From assembly GCF_001042905.1 (NCBI RefSeq), contig NZ_JYLB01000003.1:1-64000 (forward strand): 64,000 bases of DNA. Direction: 5' to 3'. The stretch is from Pseudomonas lini. GTDB taxonomy: Bacteria > Pseudomonadota > Gammaproteobacteria > Pseudomonadales > Pseudomonadaceae. Below are positions 56,672 through 64,000 of the stretch, in pieces (position 1 is the first letter of the stretch; each line of letters begins with the position of its first letter). A program made the position numbers and the translations under genes. The notes beneath the pieces were generated by a model. The model saw only the letters and a list, made by a program, of their open reading frames with translations. It was not told where the DNA came from and searched no databases.

Positions 56672-56751
56672 GTAGGAGCGAGGCTTGCCCGCGAAGAACG
56701 ATAACGCGGTGTGACAGCAATGACGCCTTCGCGAGCAAGCTTCGCTCCTAC
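56672..56751. repeat. REP-type palindrome (GAGCGAGGCTTGC family)
   Basis: gtaggagcgaggcttgcccgcga and a partly diverged inverse (gcgagcaagcttcgctcctac) lie about 34 bp apart upstream of iorA. This is a third REP variant in the window. Confidence 0.85.
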
Positions 56752-56883
56752 AAGGTCGGCGTTACGCGCGCCTTGGGTTATCCCTACAGCTAAGCGCAAT
56801 TTGCCCCACTAGCCATGTTCATCGACCACCGGTCGCTCTACGCGGGTTGATCGGAAAGCTGGGCCAAGCCCACCTAAAAGCAA

Positions 56884-56902
56884 ACCAATATCATTTGCGA
56901 GA
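56884..56902. promoter_or_regulatory. Candidate Fur box upstream of the ECF sigma gene
   Basis: On the minus strand ctcgcaaatgatattggtt shares the AATGATA core with the Fur consensus GATAATGATAATCATTATC. It lies about 80 bp before the ECF sigma start, where iron control would be expected. The match is partial. Confidence 0.4.
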
Positions 56903-56979
56903 CTTCCGGTCATTTGCTTTAATCGCGACCAATTCTTATTTGCACCCGCGACGCCAGTCGCTACGGACGTGTGCTCTCA

Positions 56980-57504
56980 ATGACAGTCGCCGACTTTTCT
57001 TCGGTTCAAAACCTCTATACCTGCCATCACCGATGGCTGTATGAGTTGTTGCGTCGACGCCTCAGTAATGCAATGGATGCCGCTGACTTGGCTCATGACA
57101 CCTTCATGCGGGTGCTTAAGCGGCCGCAGACGTTCGACTGCGAGGTTCGCGAGCGCTCCTATCTGGCGACCATTGCTCGCGGTTTGTGCATTGATCACTG
57201 GCGTCGTCGGCAGTTGGAGCAAGCTTGGCTGGCAACGCTCGCCGCACGACCTCCCGCCTTGCAGCCTTCACCGGAACAACGGGCGATCATTGTCGAGACT
57301 CTGCACGAAGTGGACGCCCTGCTGCAGCGCTTGCCAAAGCGGGTCAGCGATGCATTTATCCTGGCTCAGTTGCACGGCATGCCCTACCGACTCATCGCCG
57401 ACGAGATCGGCGTGAGCGAGCGCATGGTCAAGAAGTACCTGGCCCAGGCCATGATGCATTGCGCGATCCTCGAGGCCGAGCTCGATGGGTTGCTGATTGA
57501 ATAA
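56980..57504 (+). CDS. FecI-type ECF sigma factor
   Basis: 174 residues. Region 2 (YELLRRRLSNAMDAADLAHDTFMRVL) and region 4 (LPKRVSDAFILAQLHGMPYRLIADEIGVSERMVKKYLA) are clear. It is followed by fecR and a TonB-dependent transducer, the standard cell-surface signalling layout. The ATG at 56980 was chosen over a GTG nine bases earlier. It probably drives transcription of the receptor gene. Confidence 0.92.
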   Translation: MTVADFSSVQNLYTCHHRWLYELLRRRLSNAMDAADLAHDTFMRVLKRPQTFDCEVRERSYLATIARGLCIDHWRRRQLEQAWLATLAARPPALQPSPEQRAIIVETLHEVDALLQRLPKRVSDAFILAQLHGMPYRLIADEIGVSERMVKKYLAQAMMHCAILEAELDGLLIE

Positions 57505-57508
57505 CCCC

Positions 57509-58495
57509 ATGCCCGCCGTCCCCCTGAAAAAACTCAGCCATGCCAGCCTCGAGCAAGCGGCCCAGTGGTATGTGCAACTCCACGACCCACAAGTGGCCGA
57601 TCACGAACGCCTGCGCTGGCAGGATTGGCTGGCGCAAAGTGCCGACCATCAGGACGCCTGGCGCTACATCGAACGGGTCGGCCAGCGCTTCACTCCGCTG
57701 CAACACGAGAGCGAGCAACAGGCTGTCAGCCAAGTCCTGCGCGGCACCGGCCGCTCGCCAATCAGTCGCCGCCACACGCTAAAGAGCTTGCTGATACTCA
57801 CCGCCGGCAGCCTGACGGGATGGGCGGCATGGCGCGGCACGCCGTTGCCGGAAACACTCGGCCGGCTCACTGCCGATCTCGCTACCGGCACCGGGGAAAC
57901 CCGCGAAACCGTGCTCAACGATGGCAGCCGGATCTGGCTGAATGCACTCAGTGCGCTGAATGTCCGCTTCGATGCCACGCAACGCTTGCTGCAGTTGCAG
58001 TGCGGCGAAGTGTTGATCGACACCGACAAGGACCCCGGTCGACCGTTCCTGGTGGAAACCGCCCAAGGGCGACTGCGGGCGCTGGGTACCCGCTTCAGCG
58101 TTCGCCAAGAGGATCGACAGACCTTGCTGAACGTCTATGAAGGCGCTGTCGAAGTTCGCACCCGCCACGGCGCGGTACAGGTTGTCGAGGCCGGTCGGCA
58201 ACTGGCGTTCAGCGACAGCACAATGGCGCTGAGCACCGCCGCCAGCCCCTCACGGGAAGCCTGGCGCCATGGCCTGCTGCTGGCAGACAACCTGCCACTG
58301 GGCCAGTTGATCGACGAATTGAACCGCTACCGTCCGGGGCATTTGCACTGCGATCCGAAAGTTGCCGAGCTGCCGGTCATGGGCTCGTTCCCGCTCAAGG
58401 ACACCGATCAGGCATTGCGCCTGCTGGAAGCGGCATTGCCGATCCGGGTGCAAAAGACCTTCCCCTGGTGGGTCAGCGTCGGCCCGAAAGCCTGA
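57509..58495 (+). CDS. FecR-type anti-sigma/sigma regulator
   Basis: 328 residues: an N-terminal cytosolic domain (LEQAAQWYVQLHDPQVADHERLRW), a single membrane segment near residue 98 (LLILTAGSLTGWAAW) and a periplasmic FecR domain (NDGSRIWLNALSALNVRF). It relays the receptor signal to the sigma factor. A TTG at 57497 inside the sigma gene is the alternative start. Confidence 0.9.
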   Translation: MPAVPLKKLSHASLEQAAQWYVQLHDPQVADHERLRWQDWLAQSADHQDAWRYIERVGQRFTPLQHESEQQAVSQVLRGTGRSPISRRHTLKSLLILTAGSLTGWAAWRGTPLPETLGRLTADLATGTGETRETVLNDGSRIWLNALSALNVRFDATQRLLQLQCGEVLIDTDKDPGRPFLVETAQGRLRALGTRFSVRQEDRQTLLNVYEGAVEVRTRHGAVQVVEAGRQLAFSDSTMALSTAASPSREAWRHGLLLADNLPLGQLIDELNRYRPGHLHCDPKVAELPVMGSFPLKDTDQALRLLEAALPIRVQKTFPWWVSVGPKA

Positions 58496-58497
58496 GT

Positions 58498-58529
58498 GGA
58501 AAACTTTTTTCGGCAATCGGTTCCCTTTT
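58498..58529 (+). promoter_or_regulatory. Candidate FecI-type ECF promoter
   Basis: GGAAAA at 58498-58503, a 17-bp spacer, then TTCCCTTTT at 58521. This resembles the -35 GGAAA and -10 TCCTTT-like elements of FecI-type promoters as I recall them. It lies 70 bp before the receptor ATG, right after the fecR stop. Confidence 0.5.
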
Positions 58530-58598
58530 GTCTTTCTCGTTCGGTTAACCCCTCAGAAGCACCTCACATTGCCGATCGAACTGATTCCAGGGAACGCC

Positions 58599-61088
58599 AT
58601 GTCACGCAACGCCTTCACTCGCACTCGTTTTGCCCTGCGCCCCTTGGCGCTGGCCCTCCCGGCCGCATTCCTGAGTTTTTCAGCGCCGCTCGCTCAAGCA
58701 GACACCACGGGCGCCAGTGAACAGTCCAGCCACCGGACACGCCATTACTCGATAGCGGCGGGCCCCTTGGCAAGCGTACTCAATCGCTTCGCTGAGCAAA
58801 GCGGTGTCTTCCTCGCCGGTCACAACGACCTCGCCGCCGGCAAGCGCAGCCCCGGCCTCGACGGCGACTACACCGACTCGCAAGCGTTGCAGCGACTGTT
58901 GCAAGGCAGCGGCCTGCAAGCCAGCCCCCAAGGCAACGGCGGCTATGTGTTGCAAGCAGTGCCCGCCTCACAAGGCGCACTGGAACTGGACGCCACGAAC
59001 ATTTCCGGTCAGGGGCTGGGCGCCACCACTGAAGACACTCATTCCTACACCACCGGCTCGACGTCTTCGGCCACAGGCCTGTCGCTGTCCCTGCGCGAAA
59101 CCCCACAGTCGGTGACCGTCATCACCCGTCAGCAAATGGACGACCAGGGTTCCACCAGCATCGCCGACACCTTGCGCCGCGCCCCCGGCATCAGCGTGCA
59201 GAACTACGACAGCGAACGCTGGGAGTTTTCCAGCCGTGGCCTGCCGATCACCAATTTCCAGTACGACGGCGTCAATACCGACTACGACGGCGTCTACGAT
59301 TACGGCACCACCAGCACCGACATGGCGACCTTCGACCGCGTGGAAATCATCAAAGGCGCAACGGGCCTGATGACCGGTTCGGGCGATCCCTCGGCCACCG
59401 TCAACCTGATCCGCAAGCGCCCGACCAAAGAGTTCAAGGCATCGATTGCCGGCACGGTCGGCTCCTGGGACAACTATCGCAGCGAAGGCGACATTTCCGG
59501 CCCGCTGACTGAAAGCGGCAACGTGCGCGGGCGGTTCGTCGGGGTCTATCAGGATCGCAGCGCCTACATGGATCACTATCAGAACACCAAGGACATCGCC
59601 TACGGCATCCTCGAAGCGGACCTGACCCCGGACACCCTGCTGACCTTCGGCATGGACCAGCAAAATACCCGTTCGCGCGGCGCCAGCTGGACCGGTTTCC
59701 CGATGTACTTCAGCGACGGTTCGCGCACCAACTTCTCCCGTTCCTTCAACCCGGCCACCGACTGGAGCCGTCGCGACTTCACCAACCAGACAATTTTCGC
59801 CTCCGTGCAGCAACGACTGGCCAACGACTGGACGCTGAAAGTCAGCTACGACCGCAAACACCGCCAGCACGACACCCTGCTCGGCTCGGCCAGCGGCGGT
59901 AATCCGGACCCGGTCACCGGTAACGGCATGTTCATGTACATGGGTAAATTCAAGGGCGATCAGGTTCAGGACAACATCGACATCAACCTCACCGGCCCTT
60001 TCAGCCTGTTTGGTCGCGAGCACGAATTGATCGCCGGCTTCATGTCGATGAACGCCCGCCAGGACATCCCGGTGCACGGCTCGGTCTATCCGGCCCTAAA
60101 CAGCAGCGTCTTCGACTGGCGCGGCGAGTTCCCCAAACCGGACATCCCGCGCATCGGCGATAACGACATCGTCCAGCGCCAGACCGGAGCCTACCTGGCG
60201 ACCCGGCTCAAGCCCACCGATGATCTGTCGGTGATCCTCGGCGGCCGGGTCAGCGACTTCAAGGGCAGCGACCACCTCGACTACAACGACCCGAACACGC
60301 CCGACGTGCGCGACGGTTATCGCCAGACGGGAGTGGTCACCCCTTACGCCGGGCTGATCTACGACCTCAACGACACTTATTCGCTGTACACCAGTTACAC
60401 CAGCATCTATCAGCCGCAAATGAGCAAGGACGCCGCGCGCCAACTGCTCGACCCGGTGGAAGGCGACAGCTACGAAGCCGGCATCAAGGCCGAATACTTT
60501 GGTGGGCGCCTGAACGCCAGTTTCGCGGTGTTCCGCATTGAACAGGACAACGTCGCCCAATACATCAGCGGCTTCGAGACCGAGTCGGTGTACAGCGCCG
60601 TTCAGGGCGCGACCACCAAAGGCTTCGAGTTCGAGCTGGCCGGTGAAGTGATGGAAGGCTGGAACCTGTCAGCCGGCTACACCTACAACCATACCCGCGA
60701 TGCCAAAGGCGATTACGTCTACGGCTCGGTGCTGCAAACCACCGCCCCGGAACAAGTGGTGCGCGTGTTCAGCACCTATCGACTGCCCGGCGCATGGGAA
60801 AACCTGACCGTCGGCGGCGGTGTGAACTGGCAAAGCGAGTTTTTCGGCAACGTGTTCCAGCCCAACCCCTCCGACACCGTCAACTTCGGCCAGTACTCAC
60901 GCATCACTCAGGACAGCTACTACCTGGTGGACCTGATGGCACGCTATCGCTTCAACGATCACTTGAGCGCAACCGTCAACGTCAAGAACCTGTTCGACAA
61001 GACCTATTACACCGGACTCGGCAACTTCGGCACCGGTTTCTACGGCGAACCGCGCAGCCTGCAACTGACGACCAAGTGGGATTTCTGA
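58599..61088 (+). CDS. TonB-dependent siderophore transducer/receptor
   Basis: 829 residues. The signal peptide (RPLALALPAAFLSFSAPLAQA) is followed by a STN signalling domain (HYSIAAGPLASVLNRFAEQS, residues about 50-125), a plug domain (QSVTVITRQQMDDQGSTSIADTL, GATGLMTGSGDPSATVNL) and a beta-barrel ending in aromatic Phe (TKWDF). The signalling domain shows it is a transducer that talks to the FecR/FecI pair. By size and plug sequence it is FpvA/FoxA-like; the siderophore cannot be told. GGGAA lies before the ATG. Confidence 0.94.
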   Translation: MSRNAFTRTRFALRPLALALPAAFLSFSAPLAQADTTGASEQSSHRTRHYSIAAGPLASVLNRFAEQSGVFLAGHNDLAAGKRSPGLDGDYTDSQALQRLLQGSGLQASPQGNGGYVLQAVPASQGALELDATNISGQGLGATTEDTHSYTTGSTSSATGLSLSLRETPQSVTVITRQQMDDQGSTSIADTLRRAPGISVQNYDSERWEFSSRGLPITNFQYDGVNTDYDGVYDYGTTSTDMATFDRVEIIKGATGLMTGSGDPSATVNLIRKRPTKEFKASIAGTVGSWDNYRSEGDISGPLTESGNVRGRFVGVYQDRSAYMDHYQNTKDIAYGILEADLTPDTLLTFGMDQQNTRSRGASWTGFPMYFSDGSRTNFSRSFNPATDWSRRDFTNQTIFASVQQRLANDWTLKVSYDRKHRQHDTLLGSASGGNPDPVTGNGMFMYMGKFKGDQVQDNIDINLTGPFSLFGREHELIAGFMSMNARQDIPVHGSVYPALNSSVFDWRGEFPKPDIPRIGDNDIVQRQTGAYLATRLKPTDDLSVILGGRVSDFKGSDHLDYNDPNTPDVRDGYRQTGVVTPYAGLIYDLNDTYSLYTSYTSIYQPQMSKDAARQLLDPVEGDSYEAGIKAEYFGGRLNASFAVFRIEQDNVAQYISGFETESVYSAVQGATTKGFEFELAGEVMEGWNLSAGYTYNHTRDAKGDYVYGSVLQTTAPEQVVRVFSTYRLPGAWENLTVGGGVNWQSEFFGNVFQPNPSDTVNFGQYSRITQDSYYLVDLMARYRFNDHLSATVNVKNLFDKTYYTGLGNFGTGFYGEPRSLQLTTKWDF

Positions 61089-61102
61089 TCCCTGCTCCAG
61101 GC

Positions 61103-61131
61103 GCTGCCGAGGGATCGGCAGCGGTTTTCTT
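61103..61131 (+). terminator. Intrinsic terminator of the receptor gene
   Basis: gctgccga-ggga-tcggcagc gives an 8-bp stem followed by ggttttctt, 14 bp after the receptor stop. Confidence 0.75.
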
Positions 61132-61219
61132 GTGAGTTATCGATCTACGGTGCCACCGGGCGATCACAGGCTGACTACGCTGATAATCCAGAGTGATTAA
61201 CCCGCAGAGGAGCGACGCC

Positions 61220-61723
61220 ATGCACCGCGTTCAAAAACTCACGCCCTGCCTATGGTTCGACGATCAGGCCGAAGAAGCCGCGAAGTTTTACTGCGCGATC
61301 TTCGATCATTCAAAAATCACCGGCGTCACCCATTACGGCAAGGCCGGTCAGGAAATCCATGGCCGGCCGGAAGGTTCGGTGATGACCGTCAGTTTCGAAC
61401 TCGATGGGCAGAGCTTCACCGGCCTTAACGGTGGCCCGGTGTTCAAGTTCAATGAGGCGATCTCATTCCAGGTCAATTGCCACACTCAGGAAGAAGTCGA
61501 CCACTTCTGGGGGCGCCTGTCTGCGGGCGGCCCCGTTGAAGCCCAGCAATGCGGCTGGCTCAAGGATAAATTCGGCGTGTCGTGGCAGATCGTGCCGGTG
61601 GCGCTGATGCACATGATGCAAGATCCGGACACGGCAAAATCCCAGCGTGCCATGCAAGCGATGTTGCAGATGAAAAAGCTCGACATCGCCGAACTGGAAC
61701 GAGCCTTTGCCGGCCAGAGCTAA
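61220..61723 (+). CDS. VOC-family protein (PhnB/3-demethylubiquinone methyltransferase-like)
   Basis: 167 residues with MHRVQKLTPCLWFDDQAEEA at the N-terminus and EAQQCGWLKDKFGVSWQIVP further on, the pattern of PhnB-like VOC proteins. It lacks a methyltransferase fold, so the older name is probably wrong. GAGGAG precedes the ATG. Its stop is 34 bp before the AraC gene. Confidence 0.88.
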   Translation: MHRVQKLTPCLWFDDQAEEAAKFYCAIFDHSKITGVTHYGKAGQEIHGRPEGSVMTVSFELDGQSFTGLNGGPVFKFNEAISFQVNCHTQEEVDHFWGRLSAGGPVEAQQCGWLKDKFGVSWQIVPVALMHMMQDPDTAKSQRAMQAMLQMKKLDIAELERAFAGQS

Positions 61724-61757
61724 TACACTCAGGCGCTGGCCTGCCGAGGATCCCGAG

Positions 61758-62591
61758 ATGAAGCACACCGTCGCCAAAGATGCAGACAAAGCCCCGCGCT
61801 TCTGGCGTGACGACGCCCTGCCCTTCATCGAAGCCCGTTCCATCGCCGACGGTCGCGAGGTCTGCTACAGCCGGCATTCCCACGCGCATTTTTCTATCGG
61901 GGCGATCACCGCCGGGCGCAGCACCTATATCCACGAGCAATCGGAGTTTCAGGTCAGTGCCGGCACCGTGGTGCTGATGAATCCGGGCGATGTGCATGCC
62001 TGCAATCCGATCGACGACCAGCCGTGGTCGTACCTGATGCTGTACGTCGAGACGCCCTGGCTGACCGATTTGCAGCATCAGCTCGGCTTCAGCCAGGACT
62101 TGGCATTTCGCCGGTTCTCCATCACCCACAATCGTGATGTCGAGCTGTTTGCCGGCCTGAAGAATTTGTACGAGATATTGGTCGATCAGCAGCAAGACGT
62201 GCTGTGCAAGCACAGCGCGGCGGTGGAGTTTTTCACCGAGGTGCAACAGCGGCTCAACCCCATCGATCAACCGCTGCGCGAACCCAATTTCAAGCTGGAA
62301 CGGGCCGCCGACTATATCCGCGACAACTGCACACAGATGCTCAAGCTCGAGGACATTTGCGAAGCGGCGCAACTGTCGCCGTCCTACCTGATCCGCGCGT
62401 TCAAGCAGCATTACGGCATGACGCCTCATGCGTTTCTGGTCAACCAGCGCATCCAGTTCGCCCGGGATCGGTTACGCAGCGGCAAGTTGATCGCCGATGT
62501 GGCGCTGGAAGCGGGGTTTGCCGATCAGGCGCATTTTCAGCGCGCATTCAAACAGCATCTGGCGGCGACACCGGGGCAGTATCGCGGCTAA
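61758..62591 (+). CDS. AraC-family transcriptional regulator
   Basis: 277 residues. An N-terminal cupin (SRHSHAHFSIGAITAGRS, MNPGDVHACNP) is followed by a C-terminal double helix-turn-helix (LKLEDICEAAQLSPSYLIRAF, then IADVALEAGFADQAHFQRAFK and PGQYR). This type often controls an exporter or catabolic gene nearby; the LysE gene to the right is a possible target, though its promoter lies beyond the repeat. Confidence 0.92.
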   Translation: MKHTVAKDADKAPRFWRDDALPFIEARSIADGREVCYSRHSHAHFSIGAITAGRSTYIHEQSEFQVSAGTVVLMNPGDVHACNPIDDQPWSYLMLYVETPWLTDLQHQLGFSQDLAFRRFSITHNRDVELFAGLKNLYEILVDQQQDVLCKHSAAVEFFTEVQQRLNPIDQPLREPNFKLERAADYIRDNCTQMLKLEDICEAAQLSPSYLIRAFKQHYGMTPHAFLVNQRIQFARDRLRSGKLIADVALEAGFADQAHFQRAFKQHLAATPGQYRG

Positions 62592-62725
62592 CTCATCCTC
62601 CCCTCGCCACAAGCCTTGATGGGTGGAACTCCCACACAAATCCCTGTGGGAGCGGGCTTGCCCGCGATAGCGGTAGTCCATTCGACATCATTGTTGGCTG
62701 ACCAGACGCCATCGCGGGCAAGCCC

Positions 62726-62859
62726 TAATGCCAGTCAGTTAAGGGAAAATCGGACCTGTAGGAGCCAGGCTTGCCGGCGAAGGCGTCCTTAAGAACGCCT
62801 TCGCCGGCAAGCCTGGCTCCTACAAAAAAGCGGCTTACTCGCTTAACTGACTGGCATTA
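62726..62859. mobile_element. MITE-like element with target-site duplication
   Basis: 134 bp bounded by perfect 18-bp inverted ends TAATGCCAGTCAGTTAAG and CTTAACTGACTGGCATTA. It is flanked on both sides by the 10-bp gggcaagccc. It has no coding capacity. The ends look like those of an insertion sequence mobilised in trans; I suspect an IS4-type transposase, but none is present in the window. Confidence 0.88.
62757..62824. repeat. 68-bp hairpin inside the MITE-like element
   Basis: tgtaggagccaggcttgccg begins a 30-bp arm (62757-62786) whose perfect inverse is at 62795-62824. The 8-base loop (ccttaaga) itself pairs except for one position. It is a REP-like palindrome of a type not seen elsewhere in the window. 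Confidence 0.93.
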
Positions 62860-62926
62860 GGGCAAGCCCGCTCCCACAGGGAAAGCATTGGCAATAAGAG
62901 TTGTACCGGGAACCACCATCGCAAAC

Positions 62927-63514
62927 CTACGGCAACAGCAAATACCCCGCACTCACCGCCAGCAACAACGCCATGACCCGATTGAACAGGCGCATCCCCG
63001 CAGGGTTGCTCAGATAGCCGCGTAAAAACGTCCCGGCATACGCCCAGCAACCCACCGACAGATAGCAGATCACCAGATACACCGCCGCAAACTGCCACAC
63101 CAGCCGCGCTTCGCCATCGGCGACAAACGCGCCCATCCCCGCGACACAGGCCAGCCAGGCTTTCGGGTTGAGCCATTGCATCACCGCGCCATACAGCATC
63201 GACGGCGCCCGACCTGACGCCTTGGCATCGAGTTGACCGTTATCAGTGGCCAATTTGAAAGCCATGAACAACAGAAACGCCACGCCGGCCAGTTGCACTA
63301 CCCGGGTCATGAACGGCCACAGTTTCAGCAGTTCATGCAGCCCCAACCCCATCAGCACCAACAGCAGCACGAAGCCCAGGGTCGCCCCCGCCACATGCCG
63401 CTGGCTCGCGCGAAAACCGAACTGTGCCCCCGAACTCAACGCCACAATGTTCACCGGCCCCGGTGTAATGGATGCCGCCAGAGCAAACGCTGCCATCGAA
63501 ACAATCAGACTCAT
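62927..63514 (-). CDS. LysE-family amino acid exporter
   Basis: 195 residues and six hydrophobic segments. The N-terminal ALAASITPGPVNIVALSSG has the PGP signature of the LysE/RhtB family, and VMQWLNPKAWLACVAGMG the second one. It exports amino acids or derivatives. A GTG one codon earlier is the alternative start. Confidence 0.9.
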   Translation of the reverse strand: MSLIVSMAAFALAASITPGPVNIVALSSGAQFGFRASQRHVAGATLGFVLLLVLMGLGLHELLKLWPFMTRVVQLAGVAFLLFMAFKLATDNGQLDAKASGRAPSMLYGAVMQWLNPKAWLACVAGMGAFVADGEARLVWQFAAVYLVICYLSVGCWAYAGTFLRGYLSNPAGMRLFNRVMALLLAVSAGYLLLP

Positions 63515-63756
63515 CACACACCTGCTTCAATTCAGTTGAACCAGGCCTCAAGGTAATGAGGCGCCTGAACGCCGTATTGAAGAAAACACCCCTTTGCGTC
63601 GTTGCAAGCCTGTGACGATGCGCCTTGTGGCGGGCCTATACTCTAAGAGTTGGCACACTCGAAGCGACCTGAAATCGTGTTTGATGTATGGGGTGGCGTG
63701 TCGAGTGATCGTTCACGCAGGCCACGGCCTGCCTTCATCGTAGGGAGGAGAAGATC

Positions 63757-63969
63757 ATGGCGCGTAAATACATCGACTGCCGCGAGTTTCCAAGCGATTC
63801 CAAATGCTCGGTCGCGCTGTCCGCAGACTCTGAAAACGAACTGCTCGAGGCCGCCGCACAGCATGCGGTCAGTGTTCACAAGCACACCGATTCACCGGAA
63901 CTGCGTGCTCAACTGAAGACGATGTTTCACGACGGCACCCCGCCTGTTGAAGCACCGCGTCCCGCTTGA
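63757..63969 (+). CDS. DUF1059 family protein
   Basis: 70 residues, MARKYIDCREFPSDSKCSVAL with two Cys, followed by ELLEAAAQHAVSVHKHTDSPELR and a Pro-rich end. The DUF1059 family is small, soluble and of unknown function. A strong AGGGAGGAG lies 6 bp before the ATG, suggesting high expression. Confidence 0.9.
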   Translation: MARKYIDCREFPSDSKCSVALSADSENELLEAAAQHAVSVHKHTDSPELRAQLKTMFHDGTPPVEAPRPA

Positions 63970-64000
63970 CATAAAAAGGGACAGACCACGATTTCAGGCA

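Larger units (their letters stand above)
62646..62879. repeat. REP palindrome interrupted by an inserted element
   Basis: Left arm gtgggagcgggcttgcccgcg starts at 62646. The right arm starts at about 62712 as atcgcgggcaagccc, is broken off, and resumes at 62860 as gggcaagcccgctcccac. The two pieces repeat gggcaagccc, so the intact REP can be rebuilt by deleting 144 bp. Confidence 0.93.

Overview
The window looks like chromosomal DNA of a Pseudomonas of the P. fluorescens group. Codon use is GC-rich and the gaps between genes hold the short palindromes typical of that group. Several blocks keep the gene order I recall from P. aeruginosa: pepN to nadK, and ldcA-dnaQ-rnhA-gloB-mltD-npp-fabI. These taxonomic and order statements rest on recall, not on a search. 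No rRNA, tRNA, CRISPR array, prophage or full-length insertion sequence was seen.

Layout. (1) 1-4.8 kb: the 3' part of a large type VI secretion effector of the VasX/BTH_I2691 type, then a DUF6708 membrane protein (probable immunity). A tandem copy follows of only the effector tail plus a second DUF6708 gene. (2) 4.9-10.4 kb: sbcD, sbcC and a glutathione S-transferase, translationally coupled. (3) 10.5-11.7 kb: four very small minus-strand genes, mostly exported or membrane peptides of unknown function. (4) 11.8-20.3 kb: an exported lactonase with a DUF5629 gene, then a sugar-acid (aldonate) catabolic cluster. That cluster has an MFS importer, AraD1-type dehydratase, semialdehyde dehydrogenase, divergent IlvD/Edd dehydratase and a FadR-type GntR regulator, with two matching palindromic operators in the divergent promoter. 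(5) 20.5-24 kb: an RND/MMPL transporter and a YCF48-like beta-propeller, followed by 1.1 kb of non-coding DNA dominated by a large inverted repeat. (6) 25.1-32.7 kb: pepN, DUF2797, DUF1315, rhomboid protease, metallophosphoesterase and nadK in one direction, with divergent DUF1853. (7) 32.9-35.4 kb: an FMN reductase, a small unknown, a LysR regulator and a GNAT acetyltransferase. (8) 35.5-51 kb: ldcA, dnaQ, rnhA, a methyltransferase, gloB, mltD, the nppA1A2BCD peptide importer and fabI. (9) 51.2-53.4 kb: a LysR regulator, a VOC protein and a short GGDEF protein. (10) 53.4-56.6 kb: an isoquinoline 1-oxidoreductase-type molybdoenzyme (IorA/IorB) with a di-heme cytochrome. (11) 57-61.1 kb: an ECF sigma, FecR and TonB-transducer iron-uptake signalling set, with a candidate Fur box and FecI-type promoter. 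(12) 61.2-64 kb: a VOC protein, AraC regulator, LysE exporter and DUF1059 protein.

The most unusual structures are the decayed effector/immunity duplication, in which the two immunity copies diverge mainly in their membrane-spanning stretch; a 134-bp MITE-like element (18-bp perfect terminal repeats, 10-bp target duplication) inserted into a REP palindrome and itself carrying a 68-bp hairpin; the 0.8-kb large inverted repeat; and the paired GntR operators.
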